Shown one piece after another: positions 7,478 to 14,870 of a DNA stretch of 64,000 nucleotides (its first letter is position 1; each line of letters opens with the position of its first letter). Source of the DNA: a virus; IMG/VR virus record IMGVR_UViG_3300044799_000048, positions 1-64,000 of that record. The stretch is one strand, 5' to 3'. A program made the position numbers and the translations under genes. The notes under the pieces are model-generated. The model saw nothing but the letters and a program-made list of their open reading frames with translations. It was not told the origin of the DNA and made no database searches.

Positions 7478-8005
7478 CTACGCGTCATCATCAGCAGCGC
7501 CTAAACTTGCCAGTAGCCCCGCGAGTCCAGCTCCGATAGCCTGCGTCGCATCGGTTTCGTACAGCCCGTGGAGCTTAGCCACATGCGTGCTAGCGTCGAG
7601 CGCAAGTCGCCCCTCGACTGGTATCCCGTCGTTGACATACCTATCGCGTGCTATGTCCTGGATTTCAATGGCACGTAGACTCAATTGCCTACGCAAGGCT
7701 TCAATATCCGTTGGCGCCTTCAATAATACTTGTAACGATGCAATGTCATTTGTAGCTGTACGTATATCTATGTCTAAATCTTTGGCTATGTCGGCAGCGC
7801 TCATTCCGAACGCGTACCGATCTGCTACCTTGCGCATCCTGTCAGTTCGCGCAATTACAGAACTATTGCCTACGCGTGAGGATACATAACTATCTGAGGC
7901 ATTAATTACCGTGTTTACTGGTGATATATCAGGTGATACAATTAGTTCATTGTCAACAGTGATTACATCATGTGTGCTTTCAGTTAACATATCATCGTCA
8001 GTCAT
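7478..8005 (-). CDS. candidate terminase small subunit
   Basis: A 175-residue protein. Residues 58-90 form a helix-turn-helix (DRYAFGMSAADIAKDLDI...), followed by a helical region and a C-terminal segment EGRLALDASTHVAKLHGLYE resembling the end of small terminases, where an LxxLxGLY-type sequence recurs. Small terminases recognise DNA at the packaging site. It lies alone on the minus strand between two rightward groups, 4 kb from the large subunit; such separation is unusual, so a DNA-binding regulator is the alternative. Confidence 0.55.
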   Translation of the reverse strand: MTDDDMLTESTHDVITVDNELIVSPDISPVNTVINASDSYVSSRVGNSSVIARTDRMRKVADRYAFGMSAADIAKDLDIDIRTATNDIASLQVLLKAPTDIEALRRQLSLRAIEIQDIARDRYVNDGIPVEGRLALDASTHVAKLHGLYETDATQAIGAGLAGLLASLGAADDDA

Positions 8006-8238
8006 TGTCTATCCAGGTAGCACATACGTGCTTATGCGCACTATGTGTTGAGTCATAAGCATGCCAGGATGCATCAGGTTACACGCCATAGGTGTTTTAA
8101 TAGCACGGGACGTTGGCATACTCAATTGAAATGGTGGCATTCTAAGGGCCTTGTAGGGCATTCTAGCATTTGATGTACTCAATCGTTTCCTTAACATTCC
8201 ACAATAGCTATAGACACATTGCTATTTAGCACGAGTAT

Positions 8239-8267
8239 TTGACTTTTAGCGTGATATCGTCTATACT
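8239..8267 (+). promoter_or_regulatory. sigma70-like promoter
   Basis: TTGACT, 17 bases, TATACT, 31 bases before the start at 8299. The spacer ends ATATCGTC and closely matches the promoter at 9471 (GTATCGTC). The rest of the gap 8006-8298 shows nothing else clear. Confidence 0.85.
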
Positions 8268-8298
8268 AGATGTAGACTAGCGCACAAGGAGCTTGATA

Positions 8299-8529
8299 AT
8301 GGTTAACGCAGCATCCGTAATAACGCGAAACAGAATCAACACATTGTGCAAAGATATCCTACGCAACATTGTGCGAAAGGATTTGCATGCATACAATATT
8401 GGCATGGATAATCTTGACACAATCTGTACTGCGGTCGAGTCAGTCGCCCCCAAAAGCAAGCTTTACGATACTCTACTCGTATTATGGAGCGAGCTTGGCA
8501 CAATAGCCTACGTATCACACATAGAATAG
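8299..8529 (+). CDS. small hypothetical helical protein
   Basis: A 76-residue protein, first gene behind the promoter at 8239. AAGGAGC six bases upstream selects the ATG at 8299 over an in-frame TTG at 8293. Predicted mostly helical (ITRNRINTLCKDILRNIV...). No recognised domain. Confidence 0.6.
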   Translation: MVNAASVITRNRINTLCKDILRNIVRKDLHAYNIGMDNLDTICTAVESVAPKSKLYDTLLVLWSELGTIAYVSHIE

Positions 8530-8544
8530 ACAAGGAGATGACGC

Positions 8545-8727
8545 ATGTTAGCATGGCAAGATAGGACGGGCGGATACATTTATCCTATGAAGCGTGAACG
8601 CGGTGAAAGCAAGGTAGACTACACGTTAAGATTCTTTCGTGACATTTGCGGCTTAGGTATGTGCAACATTCTGACAGTCAATGGCAAGTGCACGCGCACG
8701 CGTAAGCGCGCTCAAAGAACACAATAA
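8545..8727 (+). CDS. small basic hypothetical protein
   Basis: A 60-residue protein with an AAGGAGA ribosome-binding site. The C-terminus is Arg/Lys/Thr-rich (KCTRTRKRAQRTQ), suggesting nucleic-acid contact, though that is charge only. It follows 8299-8529 by 15 bases. Confidence 0.5.
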   Translation: MLAWQDRTGGYIYPMKRERGESKVDYTLRFFRDICGLGMCNILTVNGKCTRTRKRAQRTQ

Positions 8728-8740
8728 GGAAAGATCAACC

Positions 8741-8983
8741 ATGGAAAACATACCGCACGACTTTACAGATCATGAACGACGCAAGTATGAAGCCACCATC
8801 TGTCTATGCAAGCATGGTTATGTTGAGACGTGGGCAGACATGATCCCCAAAGACGCGGTGCCTTATGCTATCGCTATCGCGTCATCCGATGCGAACGACG
8901 CACAAGTGGAGACGTTCGCCAAGTTTGTTACGCGTGGCTTCTTCCCACGTGATGCGTACCGTATGATCTTCGAAAGGAGCTAA
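8741..8983 (+). CDS. hypothetical protein
   Basis: An 80-residue protein (MENIPHDFTDHERRKYEA start), preceded by AAGGAA. Mixed helical, acidic N-terminus, two Cys. It ends two bases before the next start at 8985. Function unknown. Confidence 0.6.
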   Translation: MENIPHDFTDHERRKYEATICLCKHGYVETWADMIPKDAVPYAIAIASSDANDAQVETFAKFVTRGFFPRDAYRMIFERS

Positions 8984-8984
8984 C

Positions 8985-9146
8985 ATGGAACGCACTAATA
9001 TCCACACGCGAGACGATGGCATTATAGAGCGAAAGTTCTGCGAGACCTGCCGCTATTACGATGGAGTATGCCACGTATACAGTATGCCAGCGCATACTGA
9101 TCCGCACGACGACTGCGAGAAGTGGGAAAGCGCAGCCGATGCATAA
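8985..9146 (+). CDS. small zinc-finger-like protein
   Basis: A 53-residue protein with CETCRYYDGVC and a distant DDCEKW, giving four Cys in the pattern of the short 'CxxCxYY...C...W' phage proteins that probably bind one zinc. It overlaps the next gene by eight bases. Confidence 0.55.
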   Translation: MERTNIHTRDDGIIERKFCETCRYYDGVCHVYSMPAHTDPHDDCEKWESAADA

Positions 9147-9270
9147 GTGTATACTGTGTAAACAAGGAGTCGGCCGCGATAGTATGTGTCTTTGGGTATA
9201 CTCGCGCCGGCATCATCGTATGATGCGCTATTATCTATGCGCCAATTGTACTACACTAACAAAGCGCTAG
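9139..9270 (+). CDS. small zinc-ribbon protein
   Basis: A 43-residue protein with CILC at positions 4-7 and CANC near the C-terminus, a treble-clef or ribbon-like spacing, and an Arg/His-rich middle. Overlaps the preceding gene and is followed by a terminator at 9277. Confidence 0.55.
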   Translation: MHKCILCKQGVGRDSMCLWVYSRRHHRMMRYYLCANCTTLTKR

Positions 9271-9276
9271 ACACAA

Positions 9277-9303
9277 GCCAGCTTACAATAGCTGGCTTTT
9301 TTA
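9277..9303 (+). terminator. Rho-independent terminator
   Basis: Stem GCCAGCT / AGCTGGC with a 6-base loop and a run of six T. It ends the 8299-9270 transcript and has the same stem sequence as the terminator at 7262. Confidence 0.85.
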
Positions 9304-9320
9304 TTTCATTTTATTTCCGG

Positions 9321-9365
9321 CAGGAAAGCGACAATCTAATCACAAATCAAATACCTACATCGCGA
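9321..9365 (+). repeat. conserved post-terminator box, copy 2
   Basis: CAGGAAAGCGA and the following AT-rich stretch (AATCTAAT ... AATACCTA) match 7318-7355. As at the first copy, it follows a GCCAGCT-stem terminator, so the intergenic module appears duplicated. No gene in 9271-9532. Confidence 0.5.
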
Positions 9366-9421
9366 TGACAATGTACAAGGGGTAGTGGCGAACATCCGTG
9401 CTACATACGAGGGGTAGTATG

Positions 9422-9451
9422 CATACTAGATGTAGTAGCATAAGGAGCTTG
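9422..9451 (+). repeat. leader remnant repeated from 8264
   Basis: The sequence ACTAGATGTAG ... AAGGAGCTTGA matches the -10-to-start region of 8264-8296 but has no ORF after it. It precedes the functional promoter at 9471, so it looks like a leftover from a duplication of promoter-leader units. Confidence 0.4.
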
Positions 9452-9470
9452 ACCCCACTATATAAAGGTA

Positions 9471-9499
9471 TTGACTTTTGAAATAGTATCGTCTATACT
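9471..9499 (+). promoter_or_regulatory. sigma70-like promoter
   Basis: TTGACT, 17 bases, TATACT, 34 bases before the ATG at 9533. Hexamers and TATCGTC spacer end match the promoter at 8239. Likely drives the long rightward run from 9533. Confidence 0.85.
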
Positions 9500-9532
9500 G
9501 ATAGTGTAAGATCAAACAGAGGAGATGACACC

Positions 9533-9667
9533 ATGAAATGCATAATCTGCGGTCAGAAAACAGCCAGAATAATCAATACACAATCTGCGTCAGGCAAATC
9601 TATCACCGTCGCATGCTGCAACAAGTGCATTAATAAGTTTGCAATCACAAGGAGAGTAACACCATGA
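9533..9667 (+). CDS. small zinc-ribbon protein
   Basis: A 44-residue protein with CIIC near the N-terminus and CCNKC near the C-terminus, likely coordinating one zinc. GAGGAG precedes its ATG, and its stop overlaps the next start (ATGA). First gene after the promoter at 9471. Confidence 0.6.
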   Translation: MKCIICGQKTARIINTQSASGKSITVACCNKCINKFAITRRVTP

Positions 9668-9912
9668 AACACTACGTTGTCTATATCGCAGGAAATAATC
9701 CAGTTGACTTAGCAGCAAGTAAGGGCAAGCGCACCGCGGCAATGTTGGCAAGCGATGCAATGGACTATGACGACTTCGACCGCGAACAGATTGACGAACT
9801 AGTTAACCGCGGGGAGTGTACTATCTTCAATCCCCTGACAGGAAACGATATCTACACAATCAAGGTACGCGAGTGCGATTGCCATACAATTGACAATCAC
9901 TTTGACGATTAA
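9664..9912 (+). CDS. hypothetical protein
   Basis: An 82-residue acidic protein (MKHYVVYIAGN start) with a beta-like N-terminus, an Asp-rich helix and a C-terminal ECDCHTIDNH that could bind metal. Translationally coupled to the upstream zinc-ribbon gene. No known family. Confidence 0.6.
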   Translation: MKHYVVYIAGNNPVDLAASKGKRTAAMLASDAMDYDDFDREQIDELVNRGECTIFNPLTGNDIYTIKVRECDCHTIDNHFDD

Positions 9913-9924
9913 GGAGCTGGCACC

Positions 9925-10122
9925 ATGAAATTGCACATTGAAATTGACACGGGCAACGCGGCATTTGACGATGACCCGAAAGCAGAATTGCTGAAGGTCT
10001 TGTGGCCGAAAGTCTGGTATGCATACTATGAATCTCTCACGCAAGAATGCGGCATCTCGCGCAGAATGTTAGACACGAATGGCAACGCAGTCGGAACTAT
10101 CAAAACAGAATTGGAGCATTAA
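9925..10122 (+). CDS. hypothetical protein
   Basis: A 65-residue acidic protein (MKLHIEIDTGN start) behind AAGGAGC. Alternating N-terminal strand, then a helix rich in aromatics (VWYAYYES). Function unknown. Confidence 0.55.
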   Translation: MKLHIEIDTGNAAFDDDPKAELLKVLWPKVWYAYYESLTQECGISRRMLDTNGNAVGTIKTELEH

Positions 10123-10123
10123 C

Positions 10124-10321
10124 ATGCGATGTTATCACGTTACTGCAAGGACACGCGAAGAGAATACCATAACTATTGGTGTATGTGCGCTAACACGTAT
10201 GAACGCAGTATCATTGGCATTTGACCGCCTTATGGACGCAGGCTTCACTGACATTAACATCGTCGATTGCAAAGACATTAGTGTGTGCCATTGGGCACCC
10301 AATACGACCATCATCTACTGA
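10124..10321 (+). CDS. hypothetical protein
   Basis: A 65-residue protein beginning MRCYHVTARTREEN; a beta-alpha-beta arrangement is plausible. It starts two bases after the upstream stop, and a GGAG lies 10 bases before the start. No recognised domain. Confidence 0.55.
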   Translation: MRCYHVTARTREENTITIGVCALTRMNAVSLAFDRLMDAGFTDINIVDCKDISVCHWAPNTTIIY

Positions 10322-10332
10322 GGAGAATAATC

Positions 10333-10539
10333 ATGCAAGCTACACACTGGACTAGGCCGCGGTGGTTTGTTGGTGTCATCAAGGCGGGCATCGTTTACCG
10401 CACCGTCATCTTCAAGAGTCTTGTTGAACCTACCGAAGAGTCACATGGGCATCTATACACTTTCACATGGGGAGCGTACCGCACGCGCGCATCAGCTATC
10501 GAGAGTGCGAACTATCAGGGATGCCACATTATTGAGTAA
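10333..10539 (+). CDS. hypothetical protein
   Basis: A 68-residue basic protein with many aromatic residues (HWTRPRWFVGVI; YTFTWGAYRTR). GAGGAGAA precedes the ATG. It is followed by the tRNA-like element at 10545. Function unknown. Confidence 0.55.
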   Translation: MQATHWTRPRWFVGVIKAGIVYRTVIFKSLVEPTEESHGHLYTFTWGAYRTRASAIESANYQGCHIIE

Positions 10540-10544
10540 CATAT

Positions 10545-10616
10545 GGGCAGGCTGGTCCCGAAAGGGCAGCGCCTTGAGCGCTGGTTGTTATCAGAGTTCG
10601 ATTCTCTGAATGCCCA
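10545..10616 (+). tRNA. tRNA-like element, possibly degenerate tRNA-Gln(UUG)
   Basis: A 72-base element with a perfect T-arm (CAGAG-TTCGATT-CTCTG) and a perfect anticodon stem (CAGCG / CGCTG) around loop CCTTGAG, giving UUG. The acceptor stem has five good pairs (GGGCA / TGCCC), two mismatches and outward pairing beyond the usual end (10540-10620). The D-arm is short and lacks GG, and position 33 is C instead of U. It could be a decayed tRNA or a tRNA mimic. Confidence 0.45.
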
Positions 10617-10654
10617 CATGATTCTGTTTTATCACACACTGAGGAGAAACTATC

Positions 10655-11206
10655 ATGGAAAAGAAACAAGGCTTCACAATGCCAGCATCATTACGGAAAG
10701 TCGCACTTGAGTACAACACCCGTGCTATCATCTGTAACGATGGTGTAGTCATCATTGAACATCGTACTGTCAAGGTTGACACCGTGCACACCGTAGATGT
10801 TATCTTTGAACATGTTATCCCATGTGAGATCATGTTGACAGTAGATCGTCATCGTCGCGACGATGACTGGCGCAAAGAAACGGAACCTACTATCGCATAC
10901 ATCAATGCGCCCGTGGAATCTCTGATTGATGGTATCACGCGCTTGCACATTGACATTGACTCAACATCTACGCGTGGACGTGAACTAAAAGTATTCCCTA
11001 CGTCGTATCGGTATGCGTCGCAGTCTGGTGCAGTACACCGTGCTATGACCGTACCAGATTGTATTTCTTCAGACTGGGAAGCATTGTACACTGACTATGC
11101 ATATAGCAGCTTTCCGCACTATGCGGACAAGGTACGCTCTGTGCACGATGCGGTACATGCTGGTGCCATTCGCATCGAATACATTGACGGCAAGCCAACA
11201 AAATAA
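10655..11206 (+). CDS. hypothetical protein
   Basis: A 183-residue protein behind GAGGAG, one of the larger genes of this run. The N-terminal two-thirds alternates short strands and helices, with a central conserved-looking segment DIDSTSTRGRELKVFPTSYR. No motif ties it to a known family, and no membrane segment or Cys cluster is present. Confidence 0.65.
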   Translation: MEKKQGFTMPASLRKVALEYNTRAIICNDGVVIIEHRTVKVDTVHTVDVIFEHVIPCEIMLTVDRHRRDDDWRKETEPTIAYINAPVESLIDGITRLHIDIDSTSTRGRELKVFPTSYRYASQSGAVHRAMTVPDCISSDWEALYTDYAYSSFPHYADKVRSVHDAVHAGAIRIEYIDGKPTK

Positions 11207-11349
11207 ATATTAATTATTCGGAATCTCGCGTCGCATTATTTCGGCTGACCTACCCGCGACAACTAAAGACCTATGTCATTGTTGGCATGGGGCTTGCTAG
11301 GGATAGCAGGCTAAGGGCGATAGGCCGGCCTTTCGAAAGGAGAAACACA

Positions 11350-11580
11350 ATGGCAAACTACAATCGATCAATCACATGCACAATAGGATGCGCCCAGGAC
11401 CTCAGAGAAGATATTCGCGCTGGCTTGATCTATGGGCCTTATGCCCAAAAACTAGACGACGGTACGCTACAATTCTTGAGCCGTCGCCAATGGGCAACAC
11501 TCACGGGACAATGCGTCTATTGTGGCTCGCCTATGCCCACGCGACGCGTGGCTTGGCTTCGCAAGAATGAGGGGGTATAA
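11350..11580 (+). CDS. small protein with C-terminal CxxCG knuckle
   Basis: A 76-residue protein (MANYNRSITCTIGCAQ start) with an N-terminal Cys pair and CVYCGSP near the C-terminus, so a possible four-Cys zinc site. AAAGGAG lies before the ATG, and the stop overlaps the next start region. The gap 11207-11349 shows no gene. Confidence 0.6.
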   Translation: MANYNRSITCTIGCAQDLREDIRAGLIYGPYAQKLDDGTLQFLSRRQWATLTGQCVYCGSPMPTRRVAWLRKNEGV

Positions 11581-11581
11581 C

Positions 11582-11938
11582 ATGAAAACGCCAGAAACGA
11601 AACTCGAAAGGGTAGTAGCTAAGTGGCTGCGCTCTACCGGTCGCGACTATGACAACAAGGCACAAGGCGCATACGATGACCTGATGCAAGGCGGCTGTCA
11701 GTCTGGCATGGTAGGCGCGATGATCTACTACCGCGATACTGTGAAATTCTACAAGAAACACATGGCCGAGATTGACGCCATGCTTCAGGAATCTTGTAGC
11801 GAGTGCGGATGCACGCCCGCCGAACTCTTTGGCGAAAAGTGGGAAGACGGGGATCCGCTTGCACGCGACGATATGAACATGAACCTTCTCGCGTGGTTTG
11901 GATTCGAGGAGACGGCGCGTCATCTAATGGAAGACTAG
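11582..11938 (+). CDS. conserved phage protein (GGCQSGMV...IYYRDTVKFY type)
   Basis: A 118-residue helical protein. The central segment with DDLMQGGCQSGMVGAMIYYRD, TVKFYKKH and a Cys-rich turn (SCSECGC) matches a small family seen in many phages; I recall it as a domain of unknown function (possibly DUF7222) but cannot verify the number. The start at 11582 is one base after the upstream stop. Confidence 0.65.
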   Translation: MKTPETKLERVVAKWLRSTGRDYDNKAQGAYDDLMQGGCQSGMVGAMIYYRDTVKFYKKHMAEIDAMLQESCSECGCTPAELFGEKWEDGDPLARDDMNMNLLAWFGFEETARHLMED

Positions 11939-11984
11939 CACATATACGGGGGCTGCGCATCCTACAAACGCAGAAGGATTGAAC

Positions 11985-12284
11985 ATGAAACATACACCGG
12001 GACCATGGGGTATTATGCCCAAAGAACTAAACTACGACGAAGACGGAAATTGTATATCCGAGCCGCATCTTGGCACGTACATTTACAATACCAACAACAC
12101 GTTACCTGGACACTACGGAACAGGTGCAATCTGCGAACATGTGTGGTGGAACGCAGACGCAAGACTTATCGCCGCCGCACCTGAAATGCTTGCTCTACTG
12201 AAACGCTGCCTAAGACACATTGATGTTGATCTAGGACTGGTCATTGACATTCACGAGTTGATCATGGCAATCGAGGAGAATTAA
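11985..12284 (+). CDS. conserved phage protein with HTPGPW and ADARLIAAAPEML motifs
   Basis: A 99-residue protein with the two hallmarks of a very common phage/prophage family: KHTPGPWGI at the N-terminus and ADARLIAAAPEMLALLKRCL in the C-terminal helix. Function unknown, typically early genes. AGAAGGA seven bases upstream supports the ATG at 11985 over an in-frame TTG at 11979. Confidence 0.8.
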   Translation: MKHTPGPWGIMPKELNYDEDGNCISEPHLGTYIYNTNNTLPGHYGTGAICEHVWWNADARLIAAAPEMLALLKRCLRHIDVDLGLVIDIHELIMAIEEN

Positions 12285-12354
12285 CCTAGTGGTCAGTCTG
12301 CCATGATTCTGGGCAAATGCAGAAAAAGCGAAGACCTAAAAGAAAGGAACTAAC

Positions 12355-12732
12355 ATGAAGCCAAGAATCAGTATTAAACTATGGCACAACTTGGAGCTTG
12401 GTAAATGGCTGTGGTACACTTATCTCGACGAAGTGCTTGTCGAACGGTGCCGCACCAACAATAACGGCGAGGGGCTTTGGACGTGGAGCAAATCTCCTTC
12501 TCAATGGTATGCTGACGGCTCCCCGTTCTATGAATGGCATCAGGTATGCGGCACCTGTCAATTCTGGCTTTCGCCCAATCGTAAGGCGGCTTGGTCAAAG
12601 ATTCGCCGTCGCTATAATGATGACTGGTACCTTGAAATGCTCCAGGATGCTTGCCAAACACAAGAGGAGAATACAAATGAAATACACCAAGGAACTCAAG
12701 ACGCTTGGCCTCTCAGAGAAGAACTTCCGTAA
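12355..12732 (+). CDS. hypothetical Trp-rich protein
   Basis: A 125-residue protein with at least ten Trp residues and one CxxC (VCGTCQFW). The last 18 codons overlap, in another frame, the start of the next gene at 12677, so the C-terminal tail may have been acquired by readthrough past an old stop. Function unknown. Confidence 0.55.
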   Translation: MKPRISIKLWHNLELGKWLWYTYLDEVLVERCRTNNNGEGLWTWSKSPSQWYADGSPFYEWHQVCGTCQFWLSPNRKAAWSKIRRRYNDDWYLEMLQDACQTQEENTNEIHQGTQDAWPLREELP

Positions 12733-12925
12733 AATAGTCCTTCTCTGCAACGTACACGCCCGTGCAATCTACAATCAACAGAAACACGAATACGACGCTA
12801 AGGCAATGGCCGATGAAGTCGCCCATGAGCTAGACAGACAGGACCTGTCCGAAGACCGAACATCGTACTTGTGGATTATCAGCACTCAACTATGCAAGGA
12901 ATGGGGGAACAATGAACAATTCTAG
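12677..12925 (+). CDS. small paralogue A (MKYTKELKTLGL type)
   Basis: An 82-residue helical protein with GAGGAGA before its ATG. It is a paralogue of 13027-13269: both start MKYxK, have an LGLS/YGLT-x2-xF motif, then a Tyr-containing loop and an acidic helix. The pair arose by tandem duplication. Function unknown. Confidence 0.65.
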   Translation: MKYTKELKTLGLSEKNFRKIVLLCNVHARAIYNQQKHEYDAKAMADEVAHELDRQDLSEDRTSYLWIISTQLCKEWGNNEQF

Positions 12926-13016
12926 TGGCTGCCAGCAGTTTCTTTGGTTTTGCGTCGCGTTGCTCGTTTCCGTGGGACTAGTCATGGTCTACAGCGTGAT
13001 ACTAGGCTTGCAATAG
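12912..13016 (+). CDS. small single-span membrane peptide
   Basis: A 34-residue ORF, overlapping the previous gene by 14 bases, with one hydrophobic stretch from residue 10 to 33 (FLWFCVALLVSVGLVMVYSV). A small membrane protein of unknown role, like the one at 7100-7234. Confidence 0.45.
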   Translation: MNNSSGCQQFLWFCVALLVSVGLVMVYSVILGLQ

Positions 13017-13026
13017 GAGATTAACC

Positions 13027-13269
13027 ATGAAGTACAATAAGAACATGCTCAAAGACTACGGGCTTACAAAAGAAGCCTTCAACATCATCTTAAACTTGGC
13101 CCGGATTTACGCACCCGCATGTTATGACAACCAAACCGGAGAATACAACGCGGGCCTGTTAGCGGAAACAGTGGCGGAAGACCTAATGCACGACGAGTGG
13201 CTTGACGATGAACATCCGATCTATGATGTTTGCGCCGATATATGCATCACGTTGAAAGGAGCAGTGTAA
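13027..13269 (+). CDS. small paralogue B (MKYNKNMLKDYGL type)
   Basis: An 80-residue acidic helical protein, paralogue of 12677-12925, separated from it by the small membrane peptide. AGGAG precedes the ATG. The order of motifs (MKYNK, YGLTKEAF, YDNQTGEYNAGLLAE) follows that of its partner. Function unknown. Confidence 0.65.
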   Translation: MKYNKNMLKDYGLTKEAFNIILNLARIYAPACYDNQTGEYNAGLLAETVAEDLMHDEWLDDEHPIYDVCADICITLKGAV

Positions 13270-13271
13270 CC

Positions 13272-13484
13272 ATGACCAGACATACACTTCTAAACGTCTA
13301 CGCGTTCCGATCTATTGGCGAGAATGGCACGTCTCTTGAAGGTGATGAGTGCACAATCCCCAAGGGGGCTGAAGTAGTGATTGACAAACGAGAAGGAAAG
13401 CAACGCGTTCGCGTTGTAGCGGACGTTAATGGAAAACTCGCCTGGGCCTGGATGGACAAGAGCGAACTAGAAGTAACAGAATGA
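13272..13484 (+). CDS. small SH3-like hypothetical protein
   Basis: A 70-residue protein with alternating strands and glycine turns (GTSLEGDECTIPKGAEVVIDKREG ... AWAWMDKSELE), a pattern reminiscent of small SH3-like barrels. That resemblance is only by eye. AAAGGAG precedes the start; the stop overlaps the next start (ATGA). Confidence 0.55.
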   Translation: MTRHTLLNVYAFRSIGENGTSLEGDECTIPKGAEVVIDKREGKQRVRVVADVNGKLAWAWMDKSELEVTE

Positions 13485-13639
13485 GTCGAGTTTCTGGTAC
13501 GCTATTTACCTTAGCGCTCGAAGCCATAGACGAGTGTAACATCCACCAGTTTTGGGAGTTTGTTAAATGCCTTGAGTGCCTTGACGCAACCGAACAAGTC
13601 AAGGCACTAAAAAGAATCTGGTACTACTCGGATGACTAA
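13481..13639 (+). CDS. small hypothetical protein
   Basis: A 52-residue helical ORF overlapping the preceding stop by ATGA and followed 16 bases later by the secreted protein gene. It has three Cys (ECN, KCLECL) but no clear zinc motif. Support is from coupling. Confidence 0.5.
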   Translation: MSRVSGTLFTLALEAIDECNIHQFWEFVKCLECLDATEQVKALKRIWYYSDD

Positions 13640-13655
13640 CACAAGGAGAAACCAA

Positions 13656-14084
13656 ATGAGACGCATTTTAATCGTCGCGTTCTTGCTTGCTCTACTACCT
13701 AGCATAGTCCACGCACAAAGACCCGTCCGTGAGCCACTAGGCATTCACCAAGCCATAGTGTGGTGGGACTATGTATATGCCTGCCCTTGGCATAACTTAG
13801 AAGAAGAGATGACAGCGCTCTATCGCACCTTCAACTACGAAGACGATACCGTTGTCATGCAGGTGCTCGCCGTCGATGCTACTAAGTTTTCCGAAGGTTG
13901 GTTATTGTTTAACATCGCCGTGCTAATCACCTTCAAGGACGCTGCGCCACAAAACACATCGGACGTTGACCGCTTCTTATATGACCTGATCGTGGAATCT
14001 GGTTACTACGGACACATCACGCGGTCGGTGATTATCTCACAGGCCTTCGCTCAAAGACCACTTCGCGAAGAAATAGGACGTTAA
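13656..14084 (+). CDS. secreted or membrane-anchored hypothetical protein
   Basis: A 142-residue protein from the ATG at 13656 (AAGGAG upstream). It starts with a typical signal peptide: MRR, a hydrophobic stretch of about 15 residues and VHAQ, a likely cleavage site. The short motif QRP(V/L)RE follows the cleavage site and recurs near the C-terminus. It ends one base from the convergent minus-strand gene at 14085. A role in the host envelope is possible. Confidence 0.6.
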   Translation: MRRILIVAFLLALLPSIVHAQRPVREPLGIHQAIVWWDYVYACPWHNLEEEMTALYRTFNYEDDTVVMQVLAVDATKFSEGWLLFNIAVLITFKDAAPQNTSDVDRFLYDLIVESGYYGHITRSVIISQAFAQRPLREEIGR

Positions 14085-14321
14085 CTACTCGCCCAGGGCA
14101 ACACGTACGGTGCGGAGTGCAGATTGTACAGCGCTTCGCACCTGTGCTAAGTAAGCGGACTCCGCTTTCAAAGTGCGCCACTCTGGCTCGATCTTCGCAG
14201 TGGCTCGACCTACTTCAAGAAGACGGCCCGCAATAGTCTGAAGCAAGGTCGTCAAGTCTTCAGCATCCATAACACTAACTTCGAGCATCGTTAGATCATC
14301 AAGGCTAATTGTCTTCGTCAT
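14085..14321 (-). CDS. hypothetical helical protein
   Basis: A 78-residue protein (MTKTISLDDLTMLEVS start). Predicted helical with many Leu and Ala, probably a coiled-coil or helical bundle. Its start overlaps the end of the acidic ORF at 14305. Last gene of the leftward run that starts at 20567; it meets the rightward gene tail to tail with no spacer. Confidence 0.55.
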   Translation of the reverse strand: MTKTISLDDLTMLEVSVMDAEDLTTLLQTIAGRLLEVGRATAKIEPEWRTLKAESAYLAQVRSAVQSALRTVRVALGE

Positions 14322-14475
14322 TCTCTTCTTCTTCATCCTCTTCTTCGTCTTCAATGCGCCGTTCGATAATATCACATAATGCGTTGTCTAAATCTATGAT
14401 TGCACGAACGTCAACATTCTCGGCGGCTTGCAACGCAGCTAGAAAAATAGCACTCTGGACGGGTGTAGTCATCAT
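14305..14475 (-). CDS. small acidic protein
   Basis: A 56-residue ORF. The N-terminal 40 residues are helical, and the last 17 are almost all Glu/Asp/Asn. GAGGGG precedes the ATG, which overlaps the upstream stop (ATGATGA). The acidic tail could mimic DNA or bind a basic partner, but nothing proves it. Confidence 0.5.
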   Translation of the reverse strand: MMTTPVQSAIFLAALQAAENVDVRAIIDLDNALCDIIERRIEDEEEDEEEENDEDN

Positions 14476-14657
14476 AATTCATTCCCCTCACTATCGAATA
14501 GTATCTTAATAGTAAATCCGTCGTCGTCGTTTTCGACGATGAAACTTACACCATTTCCGAATATTTCCCGTAAGTCTTTCTGAAATGCAGCAACATTATC
14601 TCTATCAAATGGGTTGCCCCACGAAGTATAAATCTCTGTTGAAAGAACTTTCTTCAT
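14472..14657 (-). CDS. small hypothetical protein
   Basis: A 61-residue protein (MKKVLSTEIYTSWGN start), mixed alpha/beta with an acidic turn (ENDDDG). Coupled to the downstream gene by overlap. No recognised domain. Confidence 0.5.
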   Translation of the reverse strand: MKKVLSTEIYTSWGNPFDRDNVAAFQKDLREIFGNGVSFIVENDDDGFTIKILFDSEGNEL

Positions 14658-14659
14658 GG

Positions 14660-14827
14660 TTAGTTCTCCTCAATACCAAGCCGACGTTGGACAACCTTAT
14701 CTACACACTCCTTAAATTCTATCAATGGTTCTAGTTGAATTTGTTCAATCACCAACATAGTCAATCGAAGAAGGGGATCATATATACTATCGTGTACTTT
14801 TATCCCTATTGGAACATACGCACCCAT
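14660..14827 (-). CDS. small hypothetical helical protein
   Basis: A 55-residue ORF (MGAYVPIGIKVHDS start) preceded by AAGGAGAA. Two amphipathic helices. The stop is three bases from the start of the next gene. No known function. Confidence 0.5.
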   Translation of the reverse strand: MGAYVPIGIKVHDSIYDPLLRLTMLVIEQIQLEPLIEFKECVDKVVQRRLGIEEN

Positions 14828-14870
14828 AATGGTTATTCTCCTTCCATATCTTCATGGTTGTTACTCTCTT

